Assembly: GCA_035578175.1 (NCBI GenBank)
Contig: JAQMRL010000004.1
Span: 39,392,901 to 39,456,900 of the forward strand
Length of the DNA: 64,000 bases
Origin: Catonia carolina
Taxonomy: Eukaryota > Arthropoda > Insecta > Hemiptera > Achilidae
Reading direction: 5' to 3'
The position numbers were made by a program, and so were the translations under genes. The notes beneath the pieces are model-generated. The model was not told the origin of the DNA and ran no database searches. It saw nothing but the letters and a program-made list of their open reading frames with translations. This document shows, in pieces, positions 23,512-36,100 of this stretch. The stretch's first letter is position 1, and every line of letters starts with the position of its first letter.

Positions 23512-23735
23512 ATCCTTAATGTGTGTACGTTGCAATCTGTTCAGTTAAATAACAATAAGCAACATCATGATTCGATGAGATGAGGATGATGTGTATGTCA
23601 TGTAAGTGAGTTGTAGTCTTTTACAGACTCAGGCTGATCATTCCTGACAGAGTATGGTTAATTGAACCTGACCATCAAAGTATACCGGTAACCACTGTCT
23701 AGTATTAACATCCATATAAAAAAAATTACGTCTAC
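23512..23735 (-). mobile_element. SINE S1, 5'-truncated
   Basis: Reverse complement of the S1 body (TTGCAATCTGTTCAGTTAAA to AACCACTGTCTAGTATTAAC). The tRNA head is missing. Confidence 0.6.
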
Positions 23736-24689
23736 GAGGACTTACTCTGTATTTAAGAATAAATTTTTAAAATAGCACATTGGTTCAAATTTTTCATTTA
23801 GAATAAACATGATAAATTTAGTCTTCAGTCCAAGTTATGTTCATGTCTATTAATAGAGTTGGTTTAATAGGAATTAAATTCTTTAAAATTTTTGTAATTA
23901 CAGAAGAATTTATTTGTTAATAAAATTAATTTATTTTCCGTTTTATGGTCAATTACAATAATGCAGTAGCGTAATAACATAAGAATTGTAATATTTATAC
24001 TCACTTGAATTATTTTAAGTAAACTGAAATTCACTATTACTAAACAACAGTACCTACACTTAACAATCGGACACTGGAAAAGAATTTTGTAAGTGTTACG
24101 TTTAATTATTTGTACACTATATGCAAAGGTTTACATTATAACCTTGGAATATTGTTTATAAATTATGGTAGTATTATTTACTTATTTATTTGGTAATCCT
24201 CCAGTTGTAAATGTTATCATGTTCAAATATATATAATGTACTTTCATATGAAGAGATATTTATTGTGTGTCGCCTTTTAACGTTTGTTTCAAAGAAGTTA
24301 TATAAACTACTTTATCTTATTATTTAAGATTTATTATATGTTTGCTAATTGTTACGTTTAACACGTAGTTTTCAATTATGTAATTTAAATTCAGATCATT
24401 GAGCCTTTGGAAAACTGGGTTGATTGTAATTGGGACACTACGGTGATGTCATCATGGATAATTTAATTATGTAGAAAAGTTGTTTGAAAATACTTACAAG
24501 ATGTTATTCCGACCTATTTAAGGTTTTATCATCAGTATGAGATTATTTCTGCCGAGCGGCAGATTCTTGTTTATTGTGTTTGTATGTATTACATTTTTGG
24601 TTGAATTTTTTTAATGAAATTTATTTTTATCTTATTTGATATTTTCAAGGTTTATGTCTAATAAGGTTTGAAAATGACTTCATTATATG

Positions 24690-24848
24690 GGGAGCAACAG
24701 AGGATGAGGTGGTATGGCACTCACTGGAGTTATGAAATGAAGAGATCGTTAAGTATGAATATCATTCAGTGAGGAAAAAGTGAAGTGCTGGAGCAGAAGA
24801 GATGTAAGAAAGGAGGGCAGGGAATTAGAATACAACTAAATGGTGTAT
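24690..24848 (+). pseudogene. LINE 3' relic
   Basis: Contains an R-M-R-W-Y-G-T-H block like the RLRWYGHV motif near the end of insect LINE RTs, followed by broken sequence up to the pogo-like end at 24850. Confidence 0.35.
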
Positions 24849-24849
24849 A

Positions 24850-25540
24850 CAGTATAGTTCGCTTAATACGATTTTCATGGGTCCGACACAATTTAGCGTT
24901 TTAGGCGGAAAATCGTCTTAGCCGAGAAGTGGCCAAGACAATTTTAAGAGAGTGCTTTTTAAAGAAATTATTATTGAAAGCAGAAAAGTGTTAATGTTTT
25001 GACATTCTGTGTTATGTGAGAAAATATTAACAGTAATTACATGAAGGTTATATTATCTAAAAAAATATATAGGTTTTTTATGTACTACATAAATAAACGT
25101 AAATATATATACCTTTTTTTGAACGTCATGTTTAATTAAAAACAACACAAACAAATAACACCACTAATACATACATAAGTGCATTAATACTGTAACTAAT
25201 AACGAAATTTCCATTACTTATTTTTAAAATAGTCATCAATTTTGGTAACGTGCTCACCTCTCATCATGCGGTCTTGGGTTCGAATCCCATTCAGGCACGG
25301 CATATTTTCATGCATTACAAAAATTCATTTCATCCTTCACCGTCTGCATTAGCAGTAATTGCAGAACAGTCGGATGTTAAACAAAAAAAGTCAATTTTGA
25401 GCGCATATTAGGCGGGATTGAATGCGTATTTAGTGGAAACATATACACGTGTTTTACCTTATTAATCAAGGGACTTCATGAAAACCGCGTTTTAAATAGA
25501 AAATCGTTTTACCCGTGAGCGTATTAAATGGATACTACTG
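24850..25540. mobile_element. pogo-like MITE carrying a tRNA-derived SINE
   Basis: Left end CAGTATAGTTCGCTTAATAC preceded by TA. The right end read inward begins CAGTAGTATCCATTTAATAC, followed later by AAACGATTTTC, as on the left. A SINE with the GGCCGCATTGGCGTAG-type head (5' truncated) interrupts it at 25242-25390. No transposase was seen. Confidence 0.5.
25242..25390 (+). mobile_element. SINE S2, 5'-truncated, inside the pogo-like MITE
   Basis: Starts GGTAACGTGCTCACCTCTCA, B box GGTTCGAATCC, tail GTCTGCATTAGCAGTAATTG and an A-run. Confidence 0.68.
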
Positions 25541-26041
25541 TCATACTGGAGAGAATTAAAAAATTCAAGTTTCATTGGTTAACCAACAGCTAACCACTGG
25601 CCAACCATTGGCAAACCATTGGCTGGAATTTTACAGGAGAGCTGAATAACTGAATGATTTTTTTTTAAATTTTAGTTTTAAGTCTGACTGTTTGAAACTC
25701 AGACAAAACTGAATAAGACTTTTAATTGTTCCAATAAAGATGGTAGAAAAGAATGTCACAATGAGAACCTTAATACTCATCAAATGTGTCTTAATACTCA
25801 TTAGAGTTGGTCGTTTTTATAATAGATTGATTTTCCTTTTATGCAATGATACCAATGTCAAATTTAAACTAAAACCGGAGTTAGCAGGTTAATACTCTTC
25901 ACCAATGATTTGGGAACTGTTTTCTCATCAGATGGCAAATAAGAAAAGAAAAATTTAAGTAAAAATGTACAGAGAAAGTGGTTTCTACTGAAGTCTGAGA
26001 AGCTTTTTACTTTCTGTCTGATTTTACTTTAATAATAGAAT

Positions 26042-26064
26042 CTTCTTGATCTAAGATCAAGAAG
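26042..26064. repeat. Perfect short palindrome
   Basis: CTTCTTGATC, spacer TAA, GATCAAGAAG; flanking AATAGAA/TTCTATT extends the symmetry with bulges. Confidence 0.8.
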
Positions 26065-26099
26065 TTTCTATTATTGTAAAAGAAATTATGTGTAATTCT

Positions 26100-26345
26100 T
26101 ACTGGCTTAAGTGGCAGAAATGCGGGCAGGAAGGCAGAGTGTAAAATACAGCAACAAAAATGAAGTTCAATAGAATTACAGTAGGAAAGGCAAAATAAAT
26201 GAGAAATTATGTAATTGTGAAACAATTAGGAATTGACAGACTGAAAAGAAGAGTTGGACAAAAAAAGCTATGATGGTTTGGTGATGTCAGTAGGATGTAG
26301 GAGTAGACTTTCTAAGAGTATGCTATTCTTGGAGATGGAGGGAAA
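26100..26345 (+). pseudogene. LINE relic, same family as 11095-12080
   Basis: Shares the AATGAAGTTCAA..GAATTACAGTAGG, GAAACAATTAGGAATTGACA and GATGGTTTGGTGATGTCAGT blocks with the relic at 11095-12080. Short and broken. Confidence 0.45.
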
Positions 26346-26479
26346 AGACCAAGGAGCAGTATAATAATCATACCAAATTTCAATTTTATAATTGATGGAA
26401 TAGAACAGTAATTCAGTAAAAAAATATATTTCTGTTAGGCCTATTGACCTATAAAAATATTTAGTTAAAATCAAAGTGT

Positions 26480-27050
26480 ACCAAATTTTTTTAAACGTTA
26501 TAAGCTTATTATCAGTATGCTATAGTTATTAGCAAGGAAAAATTTAAAATAAACATTTGAGAAACAGAAAGAGAACAAACACAAATCAAGATGGTTATAA
26601 AAGAAACAAGTAAACCCTAATGACAGTAAACCTAGATAAAATGTGATAAAAGATAGAAATAAATTCAGAAAAATAATTGAAGAACATAGGGGGTTTCCAG
26701 AGAAAAAGATTAAGAATAGCAACATATCGAAGAAAGAAAGTATTTTAAGAATTAATGAAGAAAAATTTATAAGAAAGAAAACTCTAGCAAGAAAGTAAAA
26801 TGAGTAACTCAATGATTATCATAATCCTAAGTTTATTTATTGAAACAAATTAAAAAAAGAATAAAGTTATGCGATAGAAAAATAAAATAAAACATTTTCA
26901 TGATTTTAAGTGTTTCCATGTGTTTAGAAACCTATTTTTATTAAAATATTCATAAAAAGTCATTTAAATATAACATTTTTAACTTATAAAACTTGACTTG
27001 TATTAATTTTATAATAATAATAATAATTATTATTATTATAAGTAAGGTTT
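26480..27050. other. MARCH gene intron, no exon recognised
   Basis: A- and AAG-rich sequence with a (ATA)n/(TAT)n palindrome at 27011-27041. A 104-residue minus-strand frame is Phe/Leu/Ser-rich only because of base composition. Confidence 0.45.
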
Positions 27051-27058
27051 ATACTTAC

Positions 27059-27148
27059 AAACATTTCCGTGTTATCTGATGTAACATAACCATGATGATT
27101 TGAGGTAAATTTAACAAAGTATTTTTCATAAGCACCTTCATTGTAATA
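27059..27148 (-). CDS. MARCH-type ligase, exon 5 (cytoplasmic tail)
   Basis: A 90-nt exon, phase 0 at both ends, with acceptor gtttttcAG and donor GTAAGT. It encodes YYNEGAYEKYFVKFTS and further polar residues ending NTEMF. It continues the Tyr-rich stretch after the second helix; in related proteins this region carries trafficking tyrosine motifs. The match to the family is weaker here than in the RING and TM exons. Confidence 0.72.
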
Positions 27149-30100
27149 CTGAAAAACAAACTAAGTTTTTGTTAAGTATTTAGACATAATATAATACACA
27201 TTAATAATGATCCAACTTATTAATCTTCATCAGTGATAACCTTATCAATGATTGTCAATAACAGACATTAAACCATCTGTTAATATAAAAATATAATATA
27301 CCATACTTTTGTCTCATTCTTTCCATTTTACGTACAACGCAAACTAAGATGTAAACTGTATTATACATCTTGCAGTGTGATATCAATATTGTTATTTATA
27401 TAACTATAAAAACAATTCCATATGATTTATAAAGATTACAGGTGATATTGATAATTGAATTGATTTTTATAGAAAGAGCAAAAAATATATACATATATAT
27501 TTGAATATTATGAATTAAAATTTTTCATGTTTATTGAGCTTGGTGGATAAGGTTTTTCAAAATTCTAACGTGTGCGCGTTGCAATCTGTTCAATTTAGAA
27601 CAATAAGCAACCCCATAAACCAACGAGATGAGGATGATGTTGTATATGTGTAAATGAGGTGTAGTCTTGTACAGATTCAGGCTGACCAATCCTAAGAAAG
27701 TATGGTTAATTGAACCCCAAACAACAAAGTACACCGGTAACCACTCTCTAGGATACCAAAGGTGTTATGCGACAAAAATATATGGTTCTGAGAAAAATTC
27801 AATCACGGTTTTAAAGCTCCTATCTTTTTGTGAACTGTCTGATTTTTACTTTCTCTTGCCCTGCATGAATATATAGGGAAGGAAAGTATTGGTTTCATGG
27901 TGGTTTTTGGACATTGAGTTTTCAGCAGACATACACGTTTTCAGGCTCCCCTGAATCCAAAATGATATGTTTTTAGTGATTGGTGTATGTGTGTGTGTGT
28001 GTATGTGTGAAAAAAATATCTCAAGGTCGGAATAGCAAACATAGTTGAAACATGGAACTTAAGTTAGGTATCATTAAGGGACCAGACATAAACATTTTTA
28101 TCAAAATCAGTCAACTGGAAGTAGTGGTTTATTCATCCCATTTTTTGGTGGTAAGGGCTCGACAGGGACATTTTTATTTTATTACGCCTGAACAACTATG
28201 AAGACCCTGATTCTCCCAATGGGTCAGCGAACAGCCAACAATTTTCTTGGTATTCATTTTTTTTTTTGGTTTAATGTCTGACTGTTCTGCAATTACTGCT
28301 AATGCAGACGATGAAGGATGAAATAATTTTTTGTAATTTATGAAAATATGCTGTGCCTGAATCTTGGTATTCAGTCTGACTGTTTTGCAAATGCAGACAA
28401 TGAGAAGGATGATAGATGAAGATGAGTGATGAAAAAAATGCCAGACCTGACTGGGAATTGAACCCGGGATCCCGTCATAGAAGCTAGTTGTGCTGACTAC
28501 AACCAACTACACCAATGGGCCAGCCAAATTTCTGATGATTGGCAGATTTAAAAAATTGTGTAATTTCATCAGAAACTAAGAAACGCTTGTAAAACTGGAC
28601 CAATTAATTTTCATGGGAGCCACAAATTGATTAAGAACAGCATTGGTACAGTGAATCTTCAAAGAACTGAATTACAAAAAAACATTTCTGCATTAATTGG
28701 TAATCTGGAAAAAAGATCGATGGGTGATGGGAAATCTGTAATTGGAGAGCTGCGTTTAAAAAACAAGGTTGACCAGAATCAGTCCATTGGAGGTGAGATC
28801 GAACAACAAAAAACTCACTTACCCTTTTGTGCAAAACTGTTAAAAGATTTTTTTTAAAATCCCTAATGTGTGTACATTGCAATCTGTTCAATTTAAGAGT
28901 AGGAAAATCATGACCCAATGAGTTGAGGCTGATATAAATGTATGAGGTGTAATCTTTTACAGACTTAGGCTGACCATTCCGAAAAGAGTATTGTTACTTG
29001 AACGGTTTTTTAATCCCTAATGTGTATATTTTGCAATCTGTTCTGTTCAATTTAAGAACAATAGGCAACCCCGTGACCCAATGAGATGATCTGTATGACT
29101 TGTAAATTAGGTGTAGTCCTGTACAGACTCTGGGCGACCATTTCTGAGAGTTAATTGAACCTCCAGCATCAAAGTACTTTGGTAACCACTGTCTAGTGTT
29201 CAAATCTGTTTAAAAGCAACTACCTTTACTTGGATTTGAAACAGAAACCTTTGTCTCCGAAAATGAGCTGTTAAACTGCTGACTTGCAGCGACGACTTTA
29301 CCAGTGATTCTCAACCTTTTTTGCTCCGCCAAATAGTAAAAATAAATAAAATTAATATTTTGTGACCCCCTCTCCCGATAATAATAGTAAGCCTTACTAT
29401 TAATAATTGAATTTTGATTGTAATTATAAATGTAAAATGTTTTTTTAATATTATATGATCAAACCTACATTAATTTTATGCCTTTAAAAAAATACAGACA
29501 GTAAAAAAATGGAATACAACTATTGCGATTATTTTATATTGCTGCGTTTATACTTTTATAGTAGCGACGTGTATGAACATGCATGTATGATGTGCACATA
29601 CATGAGCAATTTTCAAGTTCCAACTTCTTTTCTTTACAAGTAAGTGTACTTATTGCATGTAACATTTTTATAAGTGAGTTTATAATAAATGATTTTTTCT
29701 CATAAAATGATTAAATGATTTCATTAGTGTTTCACGACCCCCTATAATACCACCACGACCCCCAGGGTAAGAATCACTAACCTAGACCAAACTGTTGGGT
29801 TACTTGAACGTAGAATGGTAAACTTGTGTCGAAGAAAATTTATGTAATCTGTATTATCGACATTTCTTTTTAGTTTGAAGTACAGTACATAGATAGCGCT
29901 GACTTGCAAATACTATAATACAACTTACAGCTTGTAAGATACATTAATGAATGAAAAACAGGGTACGTTTACCTTTACAAATTTGTATCCGTTTCAGTAT
30001 GTTAATGACCTTGACAAATTATCACTAAAAAAAAGTTAAGGGGTTTTCTTGAAGGTAAAATTATTTCTCCCTTCGGTTTTGCGTGTTTCCTTATCATTTA

Positions 30101-33100
30101 TAAACACAAATAAATTACCGTATTTATCGTATCCATCCTTTTGTATTTAATTTTCATTTTGGCTTAATTTTTTCAAGAATAAATCATACTTTGCATAAAA
30201 ATTTAATTAAAATGTATTTTTATTAGTATGGATTTTTGTATATTTTTAAAACTATAGTATCCCTGAAGTTGTATTGAAAAAGCAAGCATATAATTTTATT
30301 AACTAATCAAATATTTCGCTCATCGGCAACTGTATTGATAAAACTTAAAAAATTTCAGAGTTTTGAATAACATTGAAACAAAGTTTTTTGTTAAAGTTTT
30401 ATAAAATTTTGTTATAATTATTATCAACATGAACTTCAGGTTTCTTAAAAATAAATAATACACTTTAGCAAAGTAATAAAATGATAATCATATGATTAAT
30501 TGAATTTTACTACTGGTTTACCCAAAATTTAGGCACCCTGGTTTAGTTGTTCCAGTATTGCTTGAATTTCTTAATTAAGTCACTATTGCACTTGCAATAG
30601 TGCACACTGTTTCACAGAAACCTAAACAATACAATACCAGCATTTCTCGATATGTTACTATTGATGAATCACATTATAAAATTGTTTCTTCGCAATAATG
30701 ACACTCACGCTATACGTCAGTTTCCTGCATCAATAATTTTATCCAGTATTTCAGCGATGTAGATCATAGGAAAAGAAGTGATATTTTATTGATGTAACTT
30801 AAGTTTTTCAGTATTTTGATATGTACTGCCGGTGAACAATTCATTACGTTCAGAACTAAAAAAAAATGACCAAATATCTAACTGCAGGACGGATGTGTTG
30901 GGTTTAAACAAACAGATAACCGTTTGTAGTGAATTTATTGATTCATTTACGCTTTTGTACTATAGTTGACTTAGGCATTCAGCTTTGGAATAACGTATTC
31001 CTAAATTCATTGCTGTAAGCAGATGACACTGTTATTATTTTTTACATAGAAGGCAGACTCCAATATGCATTTTATAAGTTGCACAACATTAGAACAGAGT
31101 TTGGTATGAGCATATCGGTGCAAAAAACAAAGATTATGGCATTAAAAAAAAAAAAAAAAATGGCCGGTCCGCTGAAAAAGTTCGAGATTTTAAAAATTTA
31201 GCATGCAAAATTTCCTATGACAAAGATGACGTGAGAAACCGGCAAAATTCAGTGTGGTTTGCGGTTCTATTCGCAGGACAATAGAAAAGAAAACGAGACA
31301 GGACACCTAAATTAAGATTTATAGAGTGGTTGTACCACTCATAACATATGAGAGTGAAACATGAATATCATTACAGAGGAATGAATCTCGTATCCAGGCT
31401 GCTGAAATGAGATTTTTGTGGAGAGTCACAGGTTGTACCCGATTAGATAGAGTACGTAACGAAGCTATACGCGCCGAGTTAAATTTTCAGTCACTCTGTG
31501 AAACATTAAGAATATAATAAGAGAAACTGGTTCAACCATTTAATTTGGATGCCAGCACACAGACTTCCTCTACGAGCATGGAAATATAAACCTAGTGGGA
31601 AGCGAGGCTTGGAAAGACCGAAAAAGAGATGGATATCGGAAGAGGCCACTGAGCCTAATCCTTGACTGATGATGTACGCTTTTGTACGAAAGATAATTCA
31701 AGGGTTTAGGGATTTCAATCGGAGAAATATATTGAAAAGTATCCGAATGTTCTTTTACGAGGAATTAACATTACGAGGAATAGGACGAGAAACTTATATT
31801 ATGTTGGATTTATCGTCAGTGTTTTCGAAACCGCATCGACACAAGATGAAGTTCTTTTAGGCACTCAACAATACTCAAAACTATCGTCCCACAAACACAC
31901 AGAGCTCACAGGTACGCGGTACATAGCATAGTGGATTTTTAAATCTAGTCAAAGTCAGAGAAACTATTTCTGGAAATTCCTCTTCCTCACCCAATACTCT
32001 CTCATTCCTTCTGATATCTGGAATCTCTATTCGTCTGTAATACAATTCCTCTATCTTGGAGTTTTGATTGCTAAATATTTTCTCTATTTTAAAGCACAGC
32101 TTTGTCTTCCCTGTTTAAAATCTGTTCTTTCGTAATTTCCAGTTCCTTAAGATCCTCTGCCACTCCTTGTAGAAAATTATTTTTAACTTCTTTTTTGTTG
32201 GTATGTTAGAAGTTTCTTGGTTAGTCTTTCCTCCGGAAGCTAGATGACCAATAGAAATCTAATTTTTTCTTCCTCATGACATTCAGTAATGATTCGTTCT
32301 CTTGATATATGATATCATTGGGGAGAAGTCTGTGTAATTAATCTATGTGTTTCTTTTTAGTAATTTTTATATGGCTATCAATTAAGAAAATTCTTTCTGT
32401 GGAAATTAAAAAAAAAATTGTTTGTACATACTAAAGTAGTCGTCCCGAGTCAGCTGATTGGCAGTTCCGTTGTTCAAATCCTAGAATAAATTTTCTTTAT
32501 ACATGTTTGAATACTAGACAGTGGTCACTCGAGTACTTCGATAGTTGGGTTTCAATTGATCATACTCTCTCAGGAATGGTCGGCCTGAGTTTGCACAAAA
32601 TGATATCTCATTTACACGTCATAAGAATCTCATTGGGAATTTCCGGCCGCATTGGCGTAGTTGGTAACGTGCTTGCCTCTCATCATGCGTTCTTGGGTTC
32701 GAGTCCCATTCAGCACAACATATTTTCATACGTTACAAAAAAAATCATTCCATCCTTCACCGTCTGCATTAGCAGTAATTACAGAACAGTCTGACGTTAA
32801 ACAAAAAAAAAAATAAAAAAAAATGGGTATTGGGGTTGCTCATTGTTGTCGACTGAACAGATTGCAACGCACATAAATTAGGGTTTAAAAACAATAAAAT
32901 ATATTTACACCACGCCACCTTAACGACCCTGAAAAATGTAGTAAATAAAGGAGACGTTTAATCCAAATTGTTGGACCCATTTATGAGAAGATTGGATTTT
33001 TGTATTTTCTATAAAAGTACTCTAAATTTTGGAGTTATGTAGCTAATTTCAAAAAAGTGGAGCCTTGGTTTTCAAATTTTTGTTCCAGTACGAATAACTT

Positions 33101-36100
33101 AGGTATTTGGCGTTCACATATATCCACACGTTCTACTAAACCCCACATTTTTGGCTTCTGGAAGTTATTAAAGATGAAGATTAGTAGTTAGTAATCCGGT
33201 ATCGAAAAATTTACAAGTTCGCAATATTTCATTACTGTACACTATGGATGGAGTATGAGAAATTAAAAAGATGTTAGCTTGAACTAGAAGGACTAATCTA
33301 GTTGTGTTATTGACTTTGTTCGCCATTCTAGCTCGTCATAAAAAACGAAGATTAAAATTTTAATTAATATCAGATATTTTGGTTTAATCATATACATTCA
33401 TCCGTACAGGGAATTAATTTACGTGGACGGTATAATATTTTATAAAATAAAAAGAAGTATTGCGTGCTTTCGTTTTAATTAAATCTCAATCATGATTATT
33501 CTACTCGACTAGATTCTTCATAACATCCTTTTTTGAGAACTTAGGTTATTTAATTTTTTATTCCTTCATAGTTACTCTATTATAACGGTCGTTCCTACGT
33601 TTTAGAATGGTTTCAGATTTAATAAAATTATGATAATTTTTGTACTGCTTCTTTGTTATAATACATGAATGTGTAAGCAGATAACCTACCAGCATACCAT
33701 TTAACATGAAAATAATTATGGTGATCATTCAACCCATGAAATATTATGTGCTTATATTGTTAGTTCATTAAACACAGTCGCCTGTGAACCAGACTCAAGT
33801 TTTAAATTCACTTTCATTTTTGTCATCTTAGGATGAACGAAGTGTACTTAAAATGGCTGCCAAAAATACACCTCTGTAGTGATTGCTGGAATTTTGGGTT
33901 TTTCATATTTGAAAAATGATTTCCGAAAAAATAAAATATACTTAAGTTTTACTTACATAAAATACAGTGGGGTAGATAAATTTTGTGAAGGGGGGTTGTT
34001 GGTTTTGACATAATGTAGCCTACAAATATCTCTACTTTAGTCAAAGTACTTCAAAAATTAAAACCCTTCGTTTTTTCAAAGGAAATTTCAACTTGTAATT
34101 CCCACCCAGTAGTTTTTCCCTGGTATAGGGCCAATTTTGTACCACGTGATACTTTAGATGTTTCTGGAAGCTCTTTTGGAGCTCAAATTCTCAGCATTTA
34201 CTTACTGCAGGCTTTTCTCCTTTCTTCTGTCCATCCGGTGTTCCATTTTTTCTCTTCATGGAAGCCCTTAAAGTCCGTAATTAGTTGTCTGAATTTGGTT
34301 TTTTTTCAGTATTCTTCTGACTTCTTTAAACCATTTATCCGACATTATCTGACACCTTAGGTCTACTGTATAGTCTTAAATTTTTTTGTGAACCGATTAT
34401 CATCCGTTACCTGTCGGACCTTACCAACCATTTCTGACAGAAGCATTTACCGGTTTTGATAGCTCGTAAGTCTTTTTAGTGCAGGAGAACGAGGTCTATA
34501 CCCTAGTATACAGTGGTGGGTGTTTTTATACATGACCTAAAGAGCCTAGTGCAGCCGAACCCAAACAAACTTAAAATAGAGGGGTGATTTTACAATGATC
34601 TGAATAAATAAGTAATACGAAAGAAGTTCGTTAGCGATGCGAGTTACAATTATTTTAGTTATTTAATTACCTTGATAGGTTTCCAGCTATTAATAAAATT
34701 GACTAAGGTTATAATAATTTTTTCTTTTTTTTACATTTTGGGGGAGGGTTGTCTGGACACCCTTGACCCAACTATACACGCCACTGGTAGTATATAATCT
34801 TAGTCCAAGATAATTTTTGAAGATGAAAAGGAAAATAGGAAAAGTAAAAAAGTTTAGATTGAGTTTTTTCAATAGATTTAATTATTCCAATGTTTTGTTT
34901 TAAGTGCAAAAGAATCTCATGAAACGTTAAAATTAGTGTTTGTTGATAATGTGGTAGGCTAACTCTGAAGACTGTTTACAAGTGATAAGTGCGATTTAAA
35001 AGCGGAAATGAGTCAATTGAAAACGAGCAACAATCGGGATGTCCTTCAACTTCAAAAACAGACGAAAATGTGCAAAAAATGGCAAAACTGTTAGTTAAAA
35101 CAGGTGATTGACTATTGGAGAGCTTGCCAAAGAACACGTACTGGTCCGTGTAAAGCATTTCAACCGAAATAATCTACAAATGAGATGAACGAGTGCGAAA
35201 TTTATTCCCAGATTTTTGACGCCTCGTGCCACTCCTCGCTTCTGATCCACACCTCGCAAAAATAAAAACTATGCTGAAAGGAAAAGGTTTTGATATCATT
35301 TCCGACACTGAGAGGGCTGCGATAGAGTAGCTGAAGGCCCCGAAAGTAGCTTTTCAGAAATGCTTTAAATTACGAAATCAACGTTGGGAAAAGTGCATTA
35401 CTGGCCAAGGAGAGATAGATACCTTTGAAGGAAATTAATTCAAATTTGATGAACGCTTATTATTACTTTTGTTCGTAATAAAATTAGTCACTGTATTTGT
35501 GATCACACCTCGTACATCATCCATTTGTTTACTATATCAGTACTGGTTTTCGGTGGTTTATTTCCGCGTAGTTGTGTTTTGCAGTGTCTTAGAATGTTCA
35601 CTAAAGAACAACGAGGTTACATTTTTATTACAGTTGTGAAGTATGGATCATAAAATAGCTCAAGTTCGTAAATTTAGTTAAGTTGCTCGATATGACGTCA
35701 CCAACTCGTTATGAAAATTAAATCAGAAATTTGAATCAACAGGAAGTGTTACGAATTCACGAAAGACTGGTCAGCCGCGATCGATTCTTTGTAAAGACAC
35801 CCTACAGAAGGTTGTTAAAGCTTTTACAATGGGTTTTGAACATGTAAACGTTTCCAGAATCTAGCCGGGAATCGAACCCGGGACCTCCACATTGTAGGCT
35901 AGCGCGCTAACCACTACACCGCTACGGAGGCAGCCTCGTTAAAATCTGTTACTTAATAATGCTAGTAGACTATTTATTTTAAATCTGGTAAAACCATTGT
36001 CGGTAAAGTGACATATGCACCACCCGGTACATAAATCCGAGCGTAACGGAAGTACATTAAAAAATTGAAATAGTTTCTGAGATGGTTAAAATAAAAACTG

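Noticed and set aside
28627..28857. 76-codon frame MIKNSIGTVNLQ onward
   Set aside because: No recognised motif, no splice context, and it lies between SINE copies. It could be an old gene or LINE fragment, but there is nothing to support a call.
35856..35938. Possible functional tRNA gene on the minus strand
   Set aside because: A and B boxes and T-arm are good, but the acceptor stem does not pair and no anticodon arm forms. Relatives of it occur as SINE heads elsewhere in the window.
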